Shown here piece after piece: positions 38,771-47,310 of a stretch of DNA of 64,000 nucleotides. Where the stretch lies: positions 4,650,001 through 4,714,000 of the forward strand of contig NZ_AP022570.1 of NCBI RefSeq assembly GCF_010728325.1, given 5' to 3'. A program made the position numbers and the translations under genes. Positions within the stretch are counted from its first letter, which is position 1. The number at the start of each line of letters is the position of its first letter. The notes beneath the pieces are model-generated. The model was given only the letters and a program-made list of their open reading frames with translations, was not told the DNA's origin and made no database searches. Source of the stretch: Mycolicibacterium poriferae (GTDB taxonomy: Bacteria > Actinomycetota > Actinomycetes > Mycobacteriales > Mycobacteriaceae).

Positions 38771-39961
38771 GTGGGGCGCCCCTTCGACGCTGCGGAGCTC
38801 ATGGCCGCTGCGCAGCAGAAGGAGGGCCTCGACGACTGGGGGCCGCTGCCGTTCGCCGAGCCGCTGCAGGTGTTGACCGACAGCTACTCGGGCGCGCCGC
38901 TCAACGACATCGGCGTGCACATCCTGCGCTCGGGTCTGGTCCACAGCCTGCGGATGAGGCTGCGCGCGCAGGAGTGGATCCGCCGGCACCCCGAGATCAC
39001 CGAGGAAGTCATCGCCGCGCCCGTGGTGGTCACCGGGATGATGCGCAGCGGTACGACCCTGTTGCAGCGACTTCTCGCCGCGGACAGTCGCTTTCACTGC
39101 GCCTACGGCTGGGAGGTCGTCGAGGTCGCGCCGCGGCTCGACTACCAGTGGGCGGGCGGTCCGGATCCGCGCATCGCGATCAGCGAGAAGCGCGAAGCGG
39201 TCTCCCGCGAGCTGGCGCCGGAGCTGTTCGCCATCCACCCGATGTACGCACGCGAGGCCGAGGAAGAGATCGTGTTCCTGTCCGACGCGTTCCTGTCGCA
39301 CGTCCCGGAGTCCGGAGCCGATGTGCCGGGCTACCGGTCCTGGCTCGACGGCCAGGATTTCGCGCCCGCGTATGCCTACCTGCACCGGATGTTGCAGTTC
39401 CTGCAGTGGCAGAAACGCCGAGCCGGCGCCGCCCCCGCCCAGCGATGGGTGCTGAAATCCCCGGCGCACCTCGGCTATCTGGACGCCTTGCGCATTCAGT
39501 TCCCCGATCTGCATCTGGTGCACATGCACCGCGACCCGCGGCAGACCATCCCGTCCGGGGCCGGCCTGAACGCCACACTGCACGCCATGCACAGCGATCA
39601 GGTGGACAAGACCCGCGTCGGCGCTCAGTGGCTGCAACGCATGGGCTGGACCAACGACCGCGCGATGACGGCTCGGCAGAGCTGGTCCGATGAGTCCGCC
39701 TGCTGCACCGACATCGAATTCGCCGAGGCGGTCGCCGACCCTATTGGTCACGTGGCCCGGGTGTACGAGGCGATCGGCATGCCGCTGACGGCGACCGCGG
39801 AGTCGGCGATGCGGCGCTGGCTGGCCGAGCGGCCGCGCGAACCGGCACGGGCGCCCTACCGGGCCGGCGACTTCGGCCTGTCCGACGAGCAGATCACCGA
39901 GCGGTTCACGGCCTACCAGAGGCGGTTTCGCGCGGCGAGCCCCACCACCAGGAGGACATGA
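38771..39961 (+). CDS. Sulfotransferase family protein
   Basis: The 396-residue protein has the PAPS 5'-phosphosulfate loop VVTGMMRSGTTLLQRLLAAD (about 88-107), a KSPAHLGYLDAL segment, and the 3'-phosphate motif LVHMHRDPRQTIPS. It would transfer sulfate from PAPS to a hydroxyl or amine group. Mycobacteria have many such Stf-like proteins linked to lipid metabolism. GTG 38771 is 4 bp after the preceding stop, and the next gene starts right after its TGA. Confidence 0.88.
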   Translation: MGRPFDAAELMAAAQQKEGLDDWGPLPFAEPLQVLTDSYSGAPLNDIGVHILRSGLVHSLRMRLRAQEWIRRHPEITEEVIAAPVVVTGMMRSGTTLLQRLLAADSRFHCAYGWEVVEVAPRLDYQWAGGPDPRIAISEKREAVSRELAPELFAIHPMYAREAEEEIVFLSDAFLSHVPESGADVPGYRSWLDGQDFAPAYAYLHRMLQFLQWQKRRAGAAPAQRWVLKSPAHLGYLDALRIQFPDLHLVHMHRDPRQTIPSGAGLNATLHAMHSDQVDKTRVGAQWLQRMGWTNDRAMTARQSWSDESACCTDIEFAEAVADPIGHVARVYEAIGMPLTATAESAMRRWLAERPREPARAPYRAGDFGLSDEQITERFTAYQRRFRAASPTTRRT

Positions 39962-41212
39962 ATGACCGAATTCACCGGCGATCCCGTCGCGACCGCGTCG
40001 CAGCACGAACAAGAGCTCGCAGCACTGGAGCTGACCCGCCACCCCACGGTGCAAGCCGCGTACCGCGACGTGGCCGAGAAGTGGCTGAGCCGGGCGCGCG
40101 CCTCACAGGCCATGCGGGAACGCTTCGACGACGCGTTCACCGAGGTGATGTTCTCCGCAGCCATCTGGTCGTCCAATCAGGACAAGCTCCGACCGAAGGT
40201 CAGCTGCATCACCCGGCTGAGCCATCCGGTCGCCGGCCACCAGATCCCCGGATCTCGTTGGGGCATCGACAATCCCGACAGCGTCTATCGGGTGATCCCG
40301 ATCTCGGGCGACGAGCGCTACGAGATCCACGGCCGCGTCGGGCCCCATCGGATGACCGAGAACTACTTCACGCTGTGGAACCCCGACATGGGCACCGTCG
40401 CCGTGCTCAACGGCCGCACCATGAACGTCGACGCCGACGGCTCCTTCACCATCACCGTCGACTCCGCCCCTGCCAACGGGCGGCCCAACCACGTGCAGAG
40501 CACCCCGGAGGCACACGAGTTCTACATCCGCGATGTACTGCTGCACTGGGATCGCGACGACCCCAATCACCTTGCGGTGCAGCGGCTTGGCGACGAGCCG
40601 AACGTCGCAGCACGCACACTCGACGAGCAGGCCGACGCGACTGCGGCCATGATGGCGCACTTCGCCGACTTCACCGGCAAGCTCAGCCACGGCATCTACA
40701 AGATGCCGGCCAACCACTTCGACCTGGCCTGGTCGGCCGACAAGGTCGGCGCGATGCGCAACCAGGTGTATGTGATGGGACGCTTCGACCTGAACCCCGG
40801 GGAGGCTTTCGTCGTCGACGTCAACGACGGCGGCGCCGAATACTTCACGGTGCCGTTGAGCAACATCTGGGGCACCACGTTGGACATCTGTGACCGCACC
40901 GGCAGCCTGAACAAGGCGCAGTCGGTGCCCAACGAGGACGGCACCTACACCTACGTCATCTCCCCCACCGACCCCGGAGTCGCGAACTGGATCGACTCCG
41001 ACGGGCTACGTGAGGGCATCCTGACGCTGCGGATGGCCGAGTTCGGCGAGCACGGCCCCCGCGAGGATCTCGGCGCGCACGGTCGCGTGGTGCCGCTCGA
41101 CGAGCTGGAGAAGGCGGTGCCGACGCTGCGTCGGGTGTCGGCGCAGCAGCGGGCCACCGAGCTGGCCGAGCGACGAGCGGCCTACCTGCGCCGTCTACCG
41201 GAGAGGATCTGA
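39962..41212 (+). CDS. DUF1214 domain-containing protein
   Basis: The 416-residue protein has an N-terminal helical part and a C-terminal beta-rich DUF1214 region (about 280-375: YVMGRFDLNPGEAFVVDVND, SNIWGTTLDICDRTGSLN, TYTYVISPTDPGVANWID). Proteins of this type accompany lipid and steroid catabolic genes in actinobacteria, but no reaction is established. It starts at the base after the sulfotransferase stop and ends 1 bp before the next SDR start. Confidence 0.75.
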   Translation: MTEFTGDPVATASQHEQELAALELTRHPTVQAAYRDVAEKWLSRARASQAMRERFDDAFTEVMFSAAIWSSNQDKLRPKVSCITRLSHPVAGHQIPGSRWGIDNPDSVYRVIPISGDERYEIHGRVGPHRMTENYFTLWNPDMGTVAVLNGRTMNVDADGSFTITVDSAPANGRPNHVQSTPEAHEFYIRDVLLHWDRDDPNHLAVQRLGDEPNVAARTLDEQADATAAMMAHFADFTGKLSHGIYKMPANHFDLAWSADKVGAMRNQVYVMGRFDLNPGEAFVVDVNDGGAEYFTVPLSNIWGTTLDICDRTGSLNKAQSVPNEDGTYTYVISPTDPGVANWIDSDGLREGILTLRMAEFGEHGPREDLGAHGRVVPLDELEKAVPTLRRVSAQQRATELAERRAAYLRRLPERI

Positions 41213-41213
41213 C

Positions 41214-42047
41214 ATGGCACGCTGGTTGATCACCGGATGCTCGACCGGCATCGGCCGCGAGATCGCCCGCGCTGCACTGGAAGCCGGGCATTCGGTGGTG
41301 GTGACAGCACGCCGGGTCGAGTCGGTGGCCGACTTCACCGACGAGTTCGGTGACCGCGCCGTCACCGTCGCGCTCGACGTCACCGACAAGGAGCAGATCG
41401 CCGCCGCGGTGCGCACGGCGACCGACGCATTCGGCGGCATCGACGTGCTGGTCAACAACGCCGGCAACGGTTACCTCGCGGCGATCGAGGAAGGCGAGGA
41501 CGACCAGGTCCGCAAGCTGTTCGACGTCAACTACTTCGGCGTCGTGGACATGATCAAGGCGACGCTGCCCGGCATGCGGGCCCGCGGCGCCGGACACATC
41601 GTCAACATCTCGTCGATGACCGGTCTGGTGGCCAACCCACCCAACGGGTACTACTCGTCGACGAAATTCGCGCTCGAGGCGCTCACCGAGGCGCTCGCGC
41701 AGGAGGTCAAGCCGTTCGGGATCAAGGTCACCGCCATCGAACCGGGCGCGTTCCGCACCGACTGGGCCGCGCGGTCGATGTGGGAATCCGCCACCCCGAT
41801 CAGCGACTACGACGACACCGTCGGCTCCCGAAAAACCATGATCAAGGAATTCGCCAACCACCTGCCGGGTGATCCGCGCAAGGCGGCCGACGCGGTGCTG
41901 ATGGTGACCGGCCTCGACGATCCGCCGTTGCGGCTGCTGCTGGGCCGCGACGTGTTGAAAGCGGTGCGCGACAAGCTCGCCGCGTTCTCGGCGTCGATCG
42001 ACGAGTGGGCGTCGGTCACCAAAGACGTCGAGTTCCCGCGAGGCTGA
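41214..42047 (+). CDS. SDR family oxidoreductase
   Basis: This is a 277-residue classical SDR. It has the NAD(P) loop LITGCSTGIGREIARAA (about 6-22), NNAGNGYLAAIEEG, Ser in VNISSMTGLV, and YYSSTKFALEALTEAL with the catalytic Tyr and Lys, followed by EPGAFRTDW. The Arg in TARRVESV after strand 2 suggests NADPH. Position between DUF1214 and a second SDR suggests oxidation or reduction of a hydroxyl in the same pathway. Confidence 0.9.
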   Translation: MARWLITGCSTGIGREIARAALEAGHSVVVTARRVESVADFTDEFGDRAVTVALDVTDKEQIAAAVRTATDAFGGIDVLVNNAGNGYLAAIEEGEDDQVRKLFDVNYFGVVDMIKATLPGMRARGAGHIVNISSMTGLVANPPNGYYSSTKFALEALTEALAQEVKPFGIKVTAIEPGAFRTDWAARSMWESATPISDYDDTVGSRKTMIKEFANHLPGDPRKAADAVLMVTGLDDPPLRLLLGRDVLKAVRDKLAAFSASIDEWASVTKDVEFPRG

Positions 42048-42049
42048 CG

Positions 42050-42868
42050 ATGGGTTCGCTCGACGGTCAGGTGGCCTTCATCACCGGTGCGGCCCGCGGG
42101 ATGGGTCGTGCGCACGCCGTGAAACTGGCAGGCGAGGGCGCCGACATCGTCGCCCTGGACATCTGCACGGGCTTCGAGTTCACCGACTACCCGGGAGCCA
42201 CGGTCGACGACCTCGAGGAGACCGCCCGGCTCGTGCGTCATCAGGGACGCCGCATCCTGGCCCGGCAGGCCGACGTGCGCGATCCCGACGCGGTGGACGC
42301 CGTGCTCGCCGAAGCGCGGCGCGAGTTCGGCCGCCTCGACATCGTCATCGCCAACGCCGGGGTCATCCGGGTGACCGACAGCGACCAGCGTCGTCGCGAC
42401 TTCCGCGCGATCATCGACGTCAACCTGGTCGGCGCGTGGAACACCGTCGACGCCGCGATCCCGGATCTGATCGCCGGCGGACGCGGGGGGTCCATCGTCC
42501 TGACCAGCTCCACCCAGGGGCTGCGGGCCTCCGACACCGGCCGGGCCGGTCTGCAGGCCTACGCCGCCTCCAAACGCGCCCTGGTGGCGCTGATGCAGGG
42601 CTGGGCACGCCAGCTGGCACCGCACTCGATCCGGGTCAACACCATCCACCCCAGCGGCGTCGCCACCGACATGATCATGAACGAATCGACGATGGCGCTG
42701 GCCACCGCCGGCGATCCGTGGCTGCTGGCTCAGCAGAACGCGTTGCCGATCGCGCTGGTCGATCCCGCTGACATCGCCGGCGCGGTGGCGTGGCTGGTCT
42801 CCGACGCGGCCCGGTTCGTCACCGGCACCTCGTGGCCGCTCGACGCGGGGTTCACGCTGCGCAGCTGA
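42050..42868 (+). CDS. Mycofactocin-coupled-type SDR family oxidoreductase
   Basis: This 272-residue SDR has the loop FITGAARGMGRAHAVKLAGE and, after strand 2 (VALDICTG), the inserted segment TDYPGATVDDLEETARLVRH. That insert marks the mycofactocin-coupled subgroup, in which NAD stays bound and is reoxidised by mycofactocin. The catalytic residues are Ser in IVLTSSTQGLRA and YAASKRALVALM. The start ATG 42050 lies 2 bp after the preceding stop. It probably oxidises an alcohol of the lipid substrate. Confidence 0.85.
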   Translation: MGSLDGQVAFITGAARGMGRAHAVKLAGEGADIVALDICTGFEFTDYPGATVDDLEETARLVRHQGRRILARQADVRDPDAVDAVLAEARREFGRLDIVIANAGVIRVTDSDQRRRDFRAIIDVNLVGAWNTVDAAIPDLIAGGRGGSIVLTSSTQGLRASDTGRAGLQAYAASKRALVALMQGWARQLAPHSIRVNTIHPSGVATDMIMNESTMALATAGDPWLLAQQNALPIALVDPADIAGAVAWLVSDAARFVTGTSWPLDAGFTLRS

Positions 42869-42982
42869 GCACCACGCGCCGGGAAGCACTGGTCAGCGAT
42901 CTGTCACACCGGTCCGGTCACGGGCCGACCAACCGGGTGGTTAGGCTGGGTGGCAGATCCATCGACGGACCAGGAGGCCGCC

Positions 42983-44143
42983 ATGCAACTGGCGCTGACA
43001 CCCGAGGAAGCCGCCTTCCGCGACGAGCTTCGGACGTTCTACCGAACCAAGATCCCCGAAGAGATCCGCGAGCGGACCCGGCTGGGCGCCGAGGTCAGCC
43101 GCGAGGACATCGTCACCAGCCACAAGATCCTCAACGACAACGGCCTGGCGGTGCCGAACTGGCCGGTCGAATGGGGCGGCAAGGACTGGACCCCCACCCA
43201 GCAGCAGATCTGGCTGGACGAGATGCAGCTGGCCAGCGTGCCCGAGCCGCTGACGTTCAACGCCAACATGGTCGGACCGGTGATCGCCGAGTTCGGTTCG
43301 CAGGAAATCAAGGAGCGCTTCCTGCCCCCCACCGCCGCGCTGGACATCTGGTGGTGCCAGGGCTTCTCCGAGCCCGAGGCGGGCTCGGACCTGGCATCAT
43401 TGCGGACGACGGCGCTGCGCGACGGCGACAGCTACGTCGTCAACGGACAGAAGACCTGGACCACGCTGGGTCAGTACGCCGACTGGATCTTCTGCCTTGT
43501 CCGCACCGACCCCAATGCGCCCAAGAAACAAGCCGGTATCTCCTTCCTGCTCATCGACATGAACACCCCCGGCATCACGCTGCGTCCGATCAAACTCGTC
43601 GACGGCAGCTTCGAGGTCAACGAGGTGTTCTTCGAAGACGTCCGGGTGCCGGCCGACCAGCTCGTCGGCGAGGAGAACCAGGGCTGGACGTACGCCAAGT
43701 TCCTGCTGGGCAACGAGCGCAACGGCATCGCCCAGGTCGGGCGCACCAAACTGCGCCTCTCCGAGGTCAAGGAACGGGCCAAGGCCAGCGGCCTGCTCGA
43801 CGACGCGCTGTTCGCCGCACGCCTCGCCGAAGCCGAGAACGACATCCTGGCCCTGGAACTGACCCAGATGCGCGTCGCCTCCAGTTCCCAAGGCGGCAAG
43901 CCCAACCCCGCCTCGTCGGTGCTGAAGCTGCGCGGCAGTCAGCTGCAGCAGCTCGCCACCGAGCTGATGCTGGAGGTGGCCGGCCCCGACGCGCTGCCGT
44001 TCGAGGCGGGCGAGGCGATCACGTCGCCCGAATGGGCCCAGCACAGCGCACCGCGTTACCTCAACTACCGCAAGACCTCGATCTACGGCGGCAGCAACGA
44101 GGTGCAGCGCACCATCATCGCGTCGACCATTCTCGGATTGTGA
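42983..44143 (+). CDS. Acyl-CoA dehydrogenase (large-type partner)
   Basis: This is a 386-residue FAD enzyme. The N-terminal helical domain begins MQLALTPEEAAFRDELRTFY. The middle beta domain has CQGFSEPEAGSDLASLRT (FAD/substrate motif) and GQKTWTTLGQYADWI. The C-terminal domain ends SIYGGSNEVQRTIIASTILG. ATG 42983 follows aggagg. With the next acyl-CoA dehydrogenase gene it resembles the paired subunits that form alpha2beta2 steroid or side-chain acyl-CoA dehydrogenases in mycobacteria. A 114-bp gap precedes it. Confidence 0.9.
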   Translation: MQLALTPEEAAFRDELRTFYRTKIPEEIRERTRLGAEVSREDIVTSHKILNDNGLAVPNWPVEWGGKDWTPTQQQIWLDEMQLASVPEPLTFNANMVGPVIAEFGSQEIKERFLPPTAALDIWWCQGFSEPEAGSDLASLRTTALRDGDSYVVNGQKTWTTLGQYADWIFCLVRTDPNAPKKQAGISFLLIDMNTPGITLRPIKLVDGSFEVNEVFFEDVRVPADQLVGEENQGWTYAKFLLGNERNGIAQVGRTKLRLSEVKERAKASGLLDDALFAARLAEAENDILALELTQMRVASSSQGGKPNPASSVLKLRGSQLQQLATELMLEVAGPDALPFEAGEAITSPEWAQHSAPRYLNYRKTSIYGGSNEVQRTIIASTILGL

Positions 44144-44151
44144 GCTGAACC

Positions 44152-45267
44152 ATGGACTTTCAACTCAGCGAAGAGCAGGTCCTGCTCCGCGACACCACCC
44201 GCGACCTGCTCGCCCGCGCCTATGACACCGAGCGCCGGCTCGAGATCATCGACAGCGAAGCCGGTTTCAGCCGTGACGTGTGGAAGCAACTGGCCGAGAT
44301 CAGCGTCCTCGGGCTGGGCTTCGAGGAAGAAGCCGGCGGGCAGAACGAGATCCAGGTGGTGCTCACCGAGGTCGGCCGGCGACTGGCCCCCGAGCCCGTG
44401 TTGCACGGGGCCCTCGGGCCCGGCGCGTTGATCGCCGAACTCGGCTCGGCCGAGCAACGCGCGCTTCTCGACGAGGTCGCCGCCGGCAAGCGGCTGCTGG
44501 CCTTCGCCCACCAAGAGCCGGGGATGCGCGGAACGCACGCACCCGTCACGACCAAGGCTGCCCGCGAGGGTGATTCGTGGACGGTGACCGGCTGCAAGAA
44601 CCCGGTCCTGGCCGGCGACAGCGCCGACACCCTGGTGGTGACCGCGGCTCTTCCCGACGGCGGCACCGGCGCATTCCTCGTCGACGCCGGCGCGGTGAAC
44701 CGGCAGCCGTTCCGCACCTTCGACGGTCAGCGCGCTGCGCAGATCGATCTGGACGCGGTGGCATGCGAGCCATTGGGGGAGGCGACCGACGCGTCGGCGG
44801 CCATCAGCCACACCCTGGTGCGCATCTCGTCGGGGCTGTGCGCCGAAGCGCTCGGCGCGATGGAAGAAGCACTGCGGCTGACGACCGAATACCTCACCCA
44901 GCGCAAGCAGTTCGGTGTCACGCTGAACACCTTCCAGACGCTGACCCAGCGCGCCGCCGACATGTACGTGTCCCTCGAGCTGGCCCGCAGCATGACCCTG
45001 TATGCGGCCATGTCGATCGCCGACGGTGACCTGGACCCGACCATCGCGGCGCGGGCCAAACTACAGATCGGCCGCTCCGGACGCCACATCAGCCAGGAGG
45101 CCATCCAGCTGCACGGCGGCATCGGCGTGACGGCCGAGTACCCGGTGGGTCACTACGCGGCCAAGCTGACCGCGATCGAACACACCCTCGGTTCCTCGCA
45201 GGATCAGCTGCACGTGCTGATCGGCCAGCTCGGGGACTACGAGATCGCCACGGTGCGCGAAGGCTAA
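44152..45267 (+). CDS. Acyl-CoA dehydrogenase (second subunit)
   Basis: This 371-residue protein has the ACAD fold. The N-terminus is MDFQLSEEQVLLRDTTRDLL, followed by a shortened, less conserved beta domain lacking a typical FAD-binding motif (FAHQEPGMRGTHAP). The C-terminal domain is well kept: RKQFGVTLNTFQTLTQRAAD and QLHGGIGVTAEYPVGHY. It starts 8 bp after the first ACAD stop. Divergent motifs in the two subunits suggest a heteromer sharing one FAD site. It is the last gene of the operon, before a hairpin terminator. Confidence 0.88.
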   Translation: MDFQLSEEQVLLRDTTRDLLARAYDTERRLEIIDSEAGFSRDVWKQLAEISVLGLGFEEEAGGQNEIQVVLTEVGRRLAPEPVLHGALGPGALIAELGSAEQRALLDEVAAGKRLLAFAHQEPGMRGTHAPVTTKAAREGDSWTVTGCKNPVLAGDSADTLVVTAALPDGGTGAFLVDAGAVNRQPFRTFDGQRAAQIDLDAVACEPLGEATDASAAISHTLVRISSGLCAEALGAMEEALRLTTEYLTQRKQFGVTLNTFQTLTQRAADMYVSLELARSMTLYAAMSIADGDLDPTIAARAKLQIGRSGRHISQEAIQLHGGIGVTAEYPVGHYAAKLTAIEHTLGSSQDQLHVLIGQLGDYEIATVREG

Positions 45268-45274
45268 GAGCTCT

Positions 45275-45295
45275 GGGCGGAAAGCGTTTCCGCCC
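45275..45295. terminator. Hairpin terminator between convergent genes
   Basis: The 9-bp perfect arms gggcggaaa (45275-45283) and tttccgccc (45287-45295) enclose a 3-nt loop gcg. It lies in the 57-bp gap between the end of the acyl-CoA dehydrogenase operon and the end of the convergent hydrolase gene, so it can serve both directions. Confidence 0.8.
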
Positions 45296-45324
45296 TGCGC
45301 AACTCGTCCGCAGCGCCGACCACG

Positions 45325-46302
45325 TCAGAAGCCGATGAGCCCCGGCGTCATTCGGCCCGTCACGTTGCCGACCATCGTCTCGTCGTACGGATCGACGATC
45401 AACGGGTCGCCGCCGTCAGGCAGGGTCAGGTCGTCGAAGCGAACCCAGATGGTGTTCGGGCTGGTCGTCAACTCGAAGAAGTAGACCCTGTTGGTCAGGT
45501 CGCACACCGTGCGGTACTCGGTGTTGTAGACACCGAACTCGCCGTAGGGAGCGCCGAACGGCACCGAAACGTTGCGCATGATGGCCAGCACACCGGCGAC
45601 CGCCTGACGTTCGTCGCGCGGTTCGGGCAGCAGCGCCGAATAGTATGCCGCACGCTGAAAACGGTCGACGGCGTTGACGTTTCCAGGCAGTGGCATGTCG
45701 CGCGACGGCCGGGAGAAGTCCTGCTCGGCCAGCAGCGCAAGCTGCTCGTCGTAGGTGGGGTCGTTGGTCATCAGTGTGTACTGGCGGCCGTGGTGCACGA
45801 CCGGAGTGCCGTGGTCGAATTCGATGATCGCCGAATCTCCGGAAGCGTCTTCCAGAGCCAGATGGATGGTCGCGTCGTGGCCGTGCGCGCCGACCATCAC
45901 CACGTCCAGGCCGTCCATCAACGCCAGCGCTTCGGACACGGTCGCCGCCTGGTCCAGCAGGTACTGCAACCACATGCCCGCATGCACCCCCGGTTCGGCC
46001 GGGTTGCGCACTCCGAAGTCGGTGCTCTGCAGGTACAACCCGTGACCAGCAAGGCCCTTCTCGTTGAAGCCGTCGATACCGCCGAGGCCGTACACCGAGG
46101 TGACCAATGTCGCGTAGCGGCTGGTCCAGCGCAGCGGATTACGGGGTACCACGTCGACGCCGGCCAGCGCTCCCCCGTCCCGCCGGCGCCCGGCCGGAAA
46201 CGCGACGATCAGCGGTTCGGTGGATTCCGGCCAGTCCATGCTGCGTCCGGTCAGCACCGCCAGGTCGTTCGAGTTCCACAGCACACGGGTGCACACGGCC
46301 AC
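45325..46302 (-). CDS. Linear amide C-N hydrolase, choloylglycine hydrolase family
   Basis: The 325-residue Ntn-type hydrolase starts from GTG 46302 (AVCTRVLWNSN). The nucleophilic Cys is close to the N-terminus, as required, and other family motifs are TGRSMDWPEST, GLGGIDGFNEKGLAGHGLY, LMTNDPTYDEQL and YNTEYRTVCD. It cleaves an amide such as a bile salt, penicillin V or N-acyl homoserine lactone type bond; specificity is not readable. No clear signal peptide. The frame is open further upstream to 46401, but that part is unlike the family. Confidence 0.85.
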   Translation of the reverse strand: MAVCTRVLWNSNDLAVLTGRSMDWPESTEPLIVAFPAGRRRDGGALAGVDVVPRNPLRWTSRYATLVTSVYGLGGIDGFNEKGLAGHGLYLQSTDFGVRNPAEPGVHAGMWLQYLLDQAATVSEALALMDGLDVVMVGAHGHDATIHLALEDASGDSAIIEFDHGTPVVHHGRQYTLMTNDPTYDEQLALLAEQDFSRPSRDMPLPGNVNAVDRFQRAAYYSALLPEPRDERQAVAGVLAIMRNVSVPFGAPYGEFGVYNTEYRTVCDLTNRVYFFELTTSPNTIWVRFDDLTLPDGGDPLIVDPYDETMVGNVTGRMTPGLIGF

Positions 46303-46380
46303 CAACCTAGGCCAGACCACCGGGTCGCCGGACGATTTCAGAAACCGTTGCGGACTGGGAGCAGCGCCAAGCCATGCAGG

Positions 46381-46490
46381 GCGCCCAGGCACGTCATGCA
46401 CGGCGCCAGGCCAAGTCGTGAGCGGCGCCGGGCCAAGTCATGCACGGCGGTGGGCCGAGTCGCGCACGGCGCCGGGGCGATGTCGTCAGC
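46381..46490. repeat. Tandem array of five 22-bp units
   Basis: Five degenerate copies of a 22-bp unit (best copies gcgccgggccaagtcatgca plus cg, and gcgccaggccaagtcgtgag plus cg) lie head to tail upstream of the hydrolase gene. They run directly into the first 65-bp palindromic element. No coding frame on either strand looks real here. Confidence 0.7.
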
Positions 46491-46552
46491 GCCTCGAAAG
46501 TACGGTTTCTGACACAAATCGGGTGATTTCCGTCAGAAACCGTACGCTCGCG
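46488..46552. repeat. 65-bp palindromic element, copy 1
   Basis: Perfect 14-bp arms gtacggtttctgac (46500-46513) and gtcagaaaccgtac (46532-46545) surround an 18-nt loop that itself holds aaatc/gattt. It is 64/65 identical to copy 2, 213 bp away. It is AT-richer than its surroundings. It could form a cruciform or RNA hairpin, or be a small non-autonomous mobile or extragenic repeat. Confidence 0.85.
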
Positions 46553-46700
46553 GGCTGCGGTACGCGGGATGCGCGGGACGGGGCCTGCGGGATGCGGGAT
46601 ACGGGACGGGGCCTGCGGGATGCGGGACGGGGGCTGCGGGACCCGGGCTCCGGGCTCGCGGGACGCGGGATATCTGGGCCACAGACGGTGACATGCCGTG
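46553..46700. repeat. G-rich degenerate short repeats between the two palindromes
   Basis: Irregular tandem copies of cgggatgcggga and ggggcctgcgggatgcgg fill the space between the two palindromic elements, continuing with less order to about 46830. There is strong strand asymmetry (G on the plus strand). No gene is seen. Confidence 0.65.
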
Positions 46701-46765
46701 AGCGCGTCGAAAGTACGGTTTCTGACACAAATCGGGTGATTTCCGTCAGAAACCGTACGCTCGCG
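46701..46765. repeat. 65-bp palindromic element, copy 2
   Basis: This copy is identical to copy 1 except one base (position 6, g for c). The arms are at 46713-46726 and 46745-46758. Both copies have the same orientation. Confidence 0.85.
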
Positions 46766-46963
46766 CGGCTGCGGGACCCGGGATGCGGGTTCGGGCTGCG
46801 GGGTTCGGGACGCGGGAACGTGGGACGCGGGCTCCCAACCCCGGTAAAGCCGCGTGAGCTGCGGGGAATCAATCGTCGTCCGGTTGCACTCAACGCTGGG
46901 GTGCCCGAGTGCGATAAGACTGGGTACAGACCTGAAACGAGCATCCGTGGAGAGGAGCGCACG

Positions 46964-47191
46964 ATGCAGGTGAAGAAGATTTTCGTCGCGGCGGCCGTCG
47001 CCGGCGGCATGGGTGCGGCATCGATGGGCCTGGGCGCAGGCCTGGCCAACGCCGACCACGACTGGTGGCTGCCCCAGCCGCCGCCACCCGGCCACGTCGG
47101 ACAGATCGTCAACGTTCCGCCCGGACACATCGGGCAGGTCACCGGTGTGCCACCCGGCCATTGGGACAAGCCGTGGAAGTGGGGCCGCTAA
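46964..47191 (+). CDS. Small secreted protein with PPGHxGQ repeats
   Basis: The 75-residue product has an N-terminal Sec signal peptide (MQVKKIFVAAAVAGGMGAAS) and the cleavage motif LANA before DHDWW. The mature part is about 43 residues: a Pro-rich segment, then two PPGHxGQ repeats (PPGHIGQV, and the related PPPGHVGQI) and PPGHWDKPWKWGR. The Shine-Dalgarno ggagaggag precedes ATG 46964. Similar short His/Pro/Trp-rich exported proteins occur in mycobacteria without known role. Confidence 0.7.
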   Translation: MQVKKIFVAAAVAGGMGAASMGLGAGLANADHDWWLPQPPPPGHVGQIVNVPPGHIGQVTGVPPGHWDKPWKWGR

Positions 47192-47260
47192 CCGCGGGGT
47201 CACCAGGCGGGAGTCAAGTTGGCGCCGCTAACCGCGGGGGTCGCCAGGCGGGAGTGAAGT
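47181..47260. repeat. Two tandem 40-bp repeats overlapping the end of the secreted-protein gene
   Basis: The units 47181-47220 and 47221-47260 share gccgctaaccgcgggg and ccaggcgggagt with few changes; a partial third copy (ggggcca) follows. The first unit contains the stop codon, so the repeat duplicates the gene end plus downstream sequence. Confidence 0.75.
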
Positions 47261-47310
47261 GGGGCCACCAGCCGCCCTGTCCGAGAAGGCGCAAGAGCCT
47301 CGCCAACGCG

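Noticed and set aside
46488..46765. Possible CRISPR array from the two 65-bp palindromes
   Set aside because: Only two copies, 213 bp apart with repetitive spacer DNA, and no cas genes in the window.
46394..47203. Open frames on both strands across the repeat region and secreted-protein gene
   Set aside because: They contain the palindromic element translated twice and low-complexity peptide; no protein-like features.
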